Below, piece by piece: positions 5,988-8,245 of a DNA stretch of 8,245 nt (position 1 is its first letter; every line of letters begins with the position of its first letter). The notes below the pieces were generated by a model. It saw only the letters and a program-made list of their open reading frames with translations, was not told the DNA's origin and did not search any database. The stretch spans positions 1-8,245 of the forward strand of contig JBFIFO010000165.1 of the NCBI GenBank assembly GCA_041602815.1. The letters run 5' to 3'. A program made the position numbers and the translations under genes. The DNA is from GCA-020356105 sp041602815 (GTDB lineage: Bacteria; Pseudomonadota; Alphaproteobacteria; UBA8366; JADFVY01).

Positions 5988-7544
5988 CTAATGCCGGTGC
6001 ACGTCGTACGCGCGTTCGACCGCGAATCCCGGCCCGCCTCGCGCGGCGTCGCGCACCGCCTCGTCGCACAGGGCGTAGACGGCGGCATCGCCGCGGTCGG
6101 GGCTGCGGCCGATGCGTGCGAAAATCTCTTCCTTCGACTCCACCTGGATGCCCCGCGGGGCGAGGCGCCAGCGCGGCGCGCACAGGTCGGCGCGGAGCCG
6201 CGGGTCCGGTGGCAGGCAGAGCGCCTCGCCGTAAGCCGGGTCCAGCGCCTCGCGCAGGCGCCACCACCATTCGGCGCGCTTGTTGACGAAGCCGAGGGAG
6301 CCGGAGCGGTCCCGCCCCTCGCTCCGCTCCGCCGAATTGAAGGCCATGCAGGCGACGCCGTTGCCGCGCAGGTGGTCGTAGACGCTCGCCCCGACGCCGA
6401 TCACGTCGACAACGACGCAGGCGGAATCGCGCATCGTCGCCACCGCCAGCGCCGCGACGGCGGGGCCGTCGGGCGTCTCCGTGCCGGGCCGCGCGACGGG
6501 CTCGGCGAACCAGTCGCCGTGCCGCGCGACCAATACCGTCTCGTCGCGGCCGCCGCGCGCCGGGTCCACGCCAAGCGTCGTCATCGGGGTTTTCGGCTTG
6601 TCGCGGAGTTTCCACCGCTCCTGCGACGCCTTGACCCAGTCCGTCGGGATCACCTGCCACGGGTCGTCCTCGCGCCCCGCCGCGAACGAGCCTTTGAGCA
6701 TCTGCGAGCGCAGCGGCTCGGGAAGCGCCTGCAGCGTCGCCTTGTAGCCGGTCGCCATCAGGTACGGGTTGTCCTCGACGCGGGACGGGATGAAGCTGCG
6801 GCTCTTCGGCCGGATCGTCTCGCCGCGCCAGTCGAAGGGCGTTTCGTCCTCGACCTCGACATCCCGTCCGTCGAGCGCCGCGTACCAGCGCAGCTCGCCG
6901 GGCCGCGCCGGGCGCGGGTGCGTCTCGTCGAGCCACGGGCCCCAGTGGCGGATCACCCAGTCGCCGTGTGACGCGGTCGGCGGGTTGCCGGCGGCGATGA
7001 TGCGGCAGCGCTGGCCCGGCACCGTGGTGCGCAGCCAGGTGGAGAGGTAGCGGTACTGCGATTCGAGGAAATGCGTGATCTCGTCGAACGCCTTCAGGTC
7101 GTGCGGCCTTCCTTGATAGGCGGTCTCGTCGCCCGGGTGCTGGCAGGCGCCGAATTCGAGCAGCCGGCCGCCGGGCAGGCGCCAGCGATGGGCCTGGCCG
7201 CTGTAGCCGGCGCGGCTGCCGAGAATCTCCTGGACCCGGTCCTCGAGCGCCTTGACCTGCTTGAACTCGCGCCGGAAGACGATGGCGCGCCGGTGCTGCG
7301 TCAGCGCGGCGCCGATCAGCAGGTCGGTCTTGCCGCCGCCGGCCGCGCCGCCGTAGAACAGCTCATCCGCCGGACTCGCGAGGGCCTGCGCCTGGGGCGT
7401 CGGCGTCTCCGGGCTCGCGGTGTCGACCAGGGGCAGCCAGGGCCCGGTCGCCGCGCGCAGCCCACGCTCCAGCCTCGATCTCTGCGAGGCGGAGAGCGAG
7501 GGCAACAAGTCTCTGATCGAGTTCAAGGTCGGATAGTCCGTCAT
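5988..7544 (-). CDS. terL: Phage terminase large subunit (ATPase and nuclease)
   Basis: This 518-residue motor protein packages phage DNA into the prohead and cuts it. The ATPase half has Walker A GGAAGGGKTD at 65-74, Walker B with its acidic pair in KAFDEITHF (about 151-159), and a coupling motif AAGNPPT around 184-190. The nuclease half has the expected acidic residues: Asp327 in LGVDPARGG, Asp380 in VVVDVIGVG, and Asp483/Asp486 in SPDRGDAAVYA. All core motifs are intact and the length is normal. ATG 7544 is chosen for GGGG seven bases upstream; it overlaps the small subunit frame by 182 bases, so a later start nearer residue 35 (before PWLPLVDTASPE) cannot be excluded. No portal gene follows: the stop lies 100 bp from an inverted repeat and about 200 bp from a tRNA scar, so the packaging module is cut off from the rest of the virion genes. 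Confidence 0.93.
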   Translation of the reverse strand: MTDYPTLNSIRDLLPSLSASQRSRLERGLRAATGPWLPLVDTASPETPTPQAQALASPADELFYGGAAGGGKTDLLIGAALTQHRRAIVFRREFKQVKALEDRVQEILGSRAGYSGQAHRWRLPGGRLLEFGACQHPGDETAYQGRPHDLKAFDEITHFLESQYRYLSTWLRTTVPGQRCRIIAAGNPPTASHGDWVIRHWGPWLDETHPRPARPGELRWYAALDGRDVEVEDETPFDWRGETIRPKSRSFIPSRVEDNPYLMATGYKATLQALPEPLRSQMLKGSFAAGREDDPWQVIPTDWVKASQERWKLRDKPKTPMTTLGVDPARGGRDETVLVARHGDWFAEPVARPGTETPDGPAVAALAVATMRDSACVVVDVIGVGASVYDHLRGNGVACMAFNSAERSEGRDRSGSLGFVNKRAEWWWRLREALDPAYGEALCLPPDPRLRADLCAPRWRLAPRGIQVESKEEIFARIGRSPDRGDAAVYALCDEAVRDAARGGPGFAVERAYDVHRH

Positions 7545-7932
7545 ACGAAATCCCCGCCGGGCCGAAGCCCGCATCTGCAAGATCCTTCACCGGGCGCTCG
7601 CGGTATTTCTCCGGCCGCCGCCCGCGCAGCAGGAACATCAGCAGCGCATCGGAGTGCTTGCGGATCTTCCCGACCTCCTCGCCGCCGTAGTAGACCGGCG
7701 TCTCGACGCCATCGACGGCGCGGCGCCGCGCCTCGTCCTCCAGCGTATCGGTGCCCTGCTCGTAGGCCTCCTGCCAGCGTGCGGCGAAGTCGGGATCGGC
7801 GTAGCGCCACTTGTAGGCGAATCCATAGGAAATTCCCGCCTCGCCGGCGGCGGTGGCGATGCTCGCGCCGCGGGCGAGCGCGGCCAGGAACCGCTTCTCG
7901 CGCGCCTTGGTGCGCTTGGTCCGTGGTGGCAT
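7363..7932 (-). CDS. terS: Phage terminase small subunit
   Basis: The 189-residue product should recognise the phage packaging site and load DNA onto the large subunit. Residues about 12-43 (KRFLAALARGASIATAAGEA followed by GISYGFAYKWR) form a helix-turn-helix of the terminase small-subunit type. A second conserved stretch, KHSDALLMFLLRGRRPEKYR (about 92-111), is typical of this family in alphaproteobacterial prophages. ATG 7932 is favoured by GAGGA nine bases upstream. Residues up to about 157 (SDLELDQRLVALALRLAEIE) look genuinely coded; the remaining arginine/glycine/proline-rich tail overlaps terL and may be unconstrained or the result of a late frameshift. Expression should start from the promoter at 8040-8068 and pass a terminator-like hairpin at 7997-8021. 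Confidence 0.85.
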   Translation of the reverse strand: MPPRTKRTKAREKRFLAALARGASIATAAGEAGISYGFAYKWRYADPDFAARWQEAYEQGTDTLEDEARRRAVDGVETPVYYGGEEVGKIRKHSDALLMFLLRGRRPEKYRERPVKDLADAGFGPAGISYDGLSDLELDQRLVALALRLAEIEAGAWAARGDRALAAPGRHREPGDADAPGAGPRESGG

Positions 7933-7996
7933 GCGATGTGTCCTCGCTATGAAGCCGGCAGGCCGGCGGTGGGGGGCCGTGGCGGCCAAAACGAAA

Positions 7997-8021
7997 GCGC
8001 CCGGCCTGTGGGGCCGGGCGC
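7997..8021 (-). terminator. Intrinsic terminator in the terminase leader
   Basis: A perfect 10-bp stem GCGCCCGGCC / GGCCGGGCGC with a five-base loop is followed on the minus strand by TTTCGTTTT, which makes a good Rho-independent terminator. It lies between the promoter at 8040-8068 and the small-terminase start, so it should stop both read-through from the upstream gene and most transcripts from that promoter after about 45 bases. A smaller hairpin (GCCGG-CAGG-CCGGC, 7954-7967) follows before the ribosome-binding site. Confidence 0.7.
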
Positions 8022-8039
8022 AGCGGTTCGATGGTGACG

Positions 8040-8068
8040 ATTATACGGATTGCACGGTCTACCTTCAA
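8040..8068 (-). promoter_or_regulatory. Sigma70-like promoter before the terminase genes (leader copy A)
   Basis: On the minus strand, TTGAAG (8068-8063), a 17-base spacer and a consensus TATAAT (8045-8040) form a strong promoter, ten bases after the stop of the upstream gene. The expected start is near 8033, giving a leader of about 100 bases before ATG 7932. The 29-base block 8043-8071 is repeated with one change at 1545-1573. Confidence 0.75.
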
Positions 8069-8077
8069 GCGCGGTCC

Positions 8078-8245
8078 TCAATACCCGTAATGCGCCGCCA
8101 GCACGGCGAGGCCACGGCGCAGGATTTCCATGCGCGCGCCCTTGCCGACCGGCTCGCCGAGGCAGCACACGGCGACGACCTCGTTCGCGGCGATCGGGCC
8201 AACGGCCCGGATCGCGGCGCGCCAGCGGCGGTAGGAATCCTCGCG
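8078..8245 (-). CDS. Small phage-type protein upstream of terminase, C-terminal part only
   Basis: The final 55 codons of a frame enter from the right edge and end at TGA 8080-8078. Visible sequence includes REDSYRRWRAAIRAVGPI, then EVVAVCCLGEPVGKGARM and a helical C-terminus (EILRRGLAVLAAHYGY). Codon use is GC-rich like the terminase genes, and it lies on the same strand immediately before the terminase promoter, so it probably belongs to the preceding phage transcription unit. I do not recognise a named family. The double cysteine and the short helical tail are the only notable features. Its start is outside the window. Confidence 0.65.
   Translation of the reverse strand, partial: REDSYRRWRAAIRAVGPIAANEVVAVCCLGEPVGKGARMEILRRGLAVLAAHYGY

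Noticed and set aside
5901..7952. Plus-strand frames of about 300-350 codons opposite the terminase genes
   Set aside because: They mirror terS and terL, have skewed Arg/Ala composition and no ribosome-binding sites.
1..8245. CRISPR array, insertion sequence ends or rRNA
   Set aside because: No regularly spaced repeats, no transposase motifs and no rRNA-like sequence were seen on either strand.

Overview
This is a GC-rich window in which almost every supportable gene lies on the minus strand. Base composition, the terminase type and the remnant of a serine tRNA all fit an alphaproteobacterium. That placement is an inference from style, not from a marker gene. The window looks like a decayed or rearranged prophage with non-phage cargo inserted in it.

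In the direction of transcription (right to left), 8245-8078 is the C-terminal end of a small phage-type protein. It is followed by a promoter, an intrinsic-terminator-like hairpin and the terminase genes: small subunit from 7932, large subunit 7544-5988. No portal or capsid gene follows. Instead the large terminase is followed within 100 bp by a 14-bp inverted repeat (5811-5824 / 5875-5888) and then by the 3' half of a serine-type tRNA (5726-5787), the usual scar of tRNA-directed integration. From 5725 to about 5195 there is no confident gene, only hairpins and decayed reading frames. A lower-GC gene follows (5122-3725) for a polymorphic-toxin-like protein with membrane-active segments and a C-terminal HNH/EndoVII-type nuclease domain, with no obvious immunity gene beside it. 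Region 3724-3387 holds no gene. A 5'-truncated NAD(P)-binding epimerase-like pseudogene lies on the plus strand at 3111-3386.

At 2940-1608 is a compact disulfide-bond operon: dsbB, a dsbA-like thioredoxin-fold gene joined to it by an ATGA overlap, and a 58-residue two-helix membrane protein. Phage sequence resumes at 1570 with a second copy of the promoter-plus-hairpin leader and a T7-type tail fibre/tailspike gene (from 1396). This gene has an apparent frameshift near 147 and runs off the left edge.

The most interesting feature is the duplicated leader ahead of the terminase genes and the tail-fibre gene. In each copy a sigma70-type promoter (17-bp spacer, TATAAT or TATCAT) is followed within about 20-25 bp by a strong GC hairpin, then a second hairpin, then the same nine bases (CATCGCATG) at the start codon. 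This looks like a shared late-gene control cassette, possibly attenuation/antitermination in the style of lambda-like late promoters.
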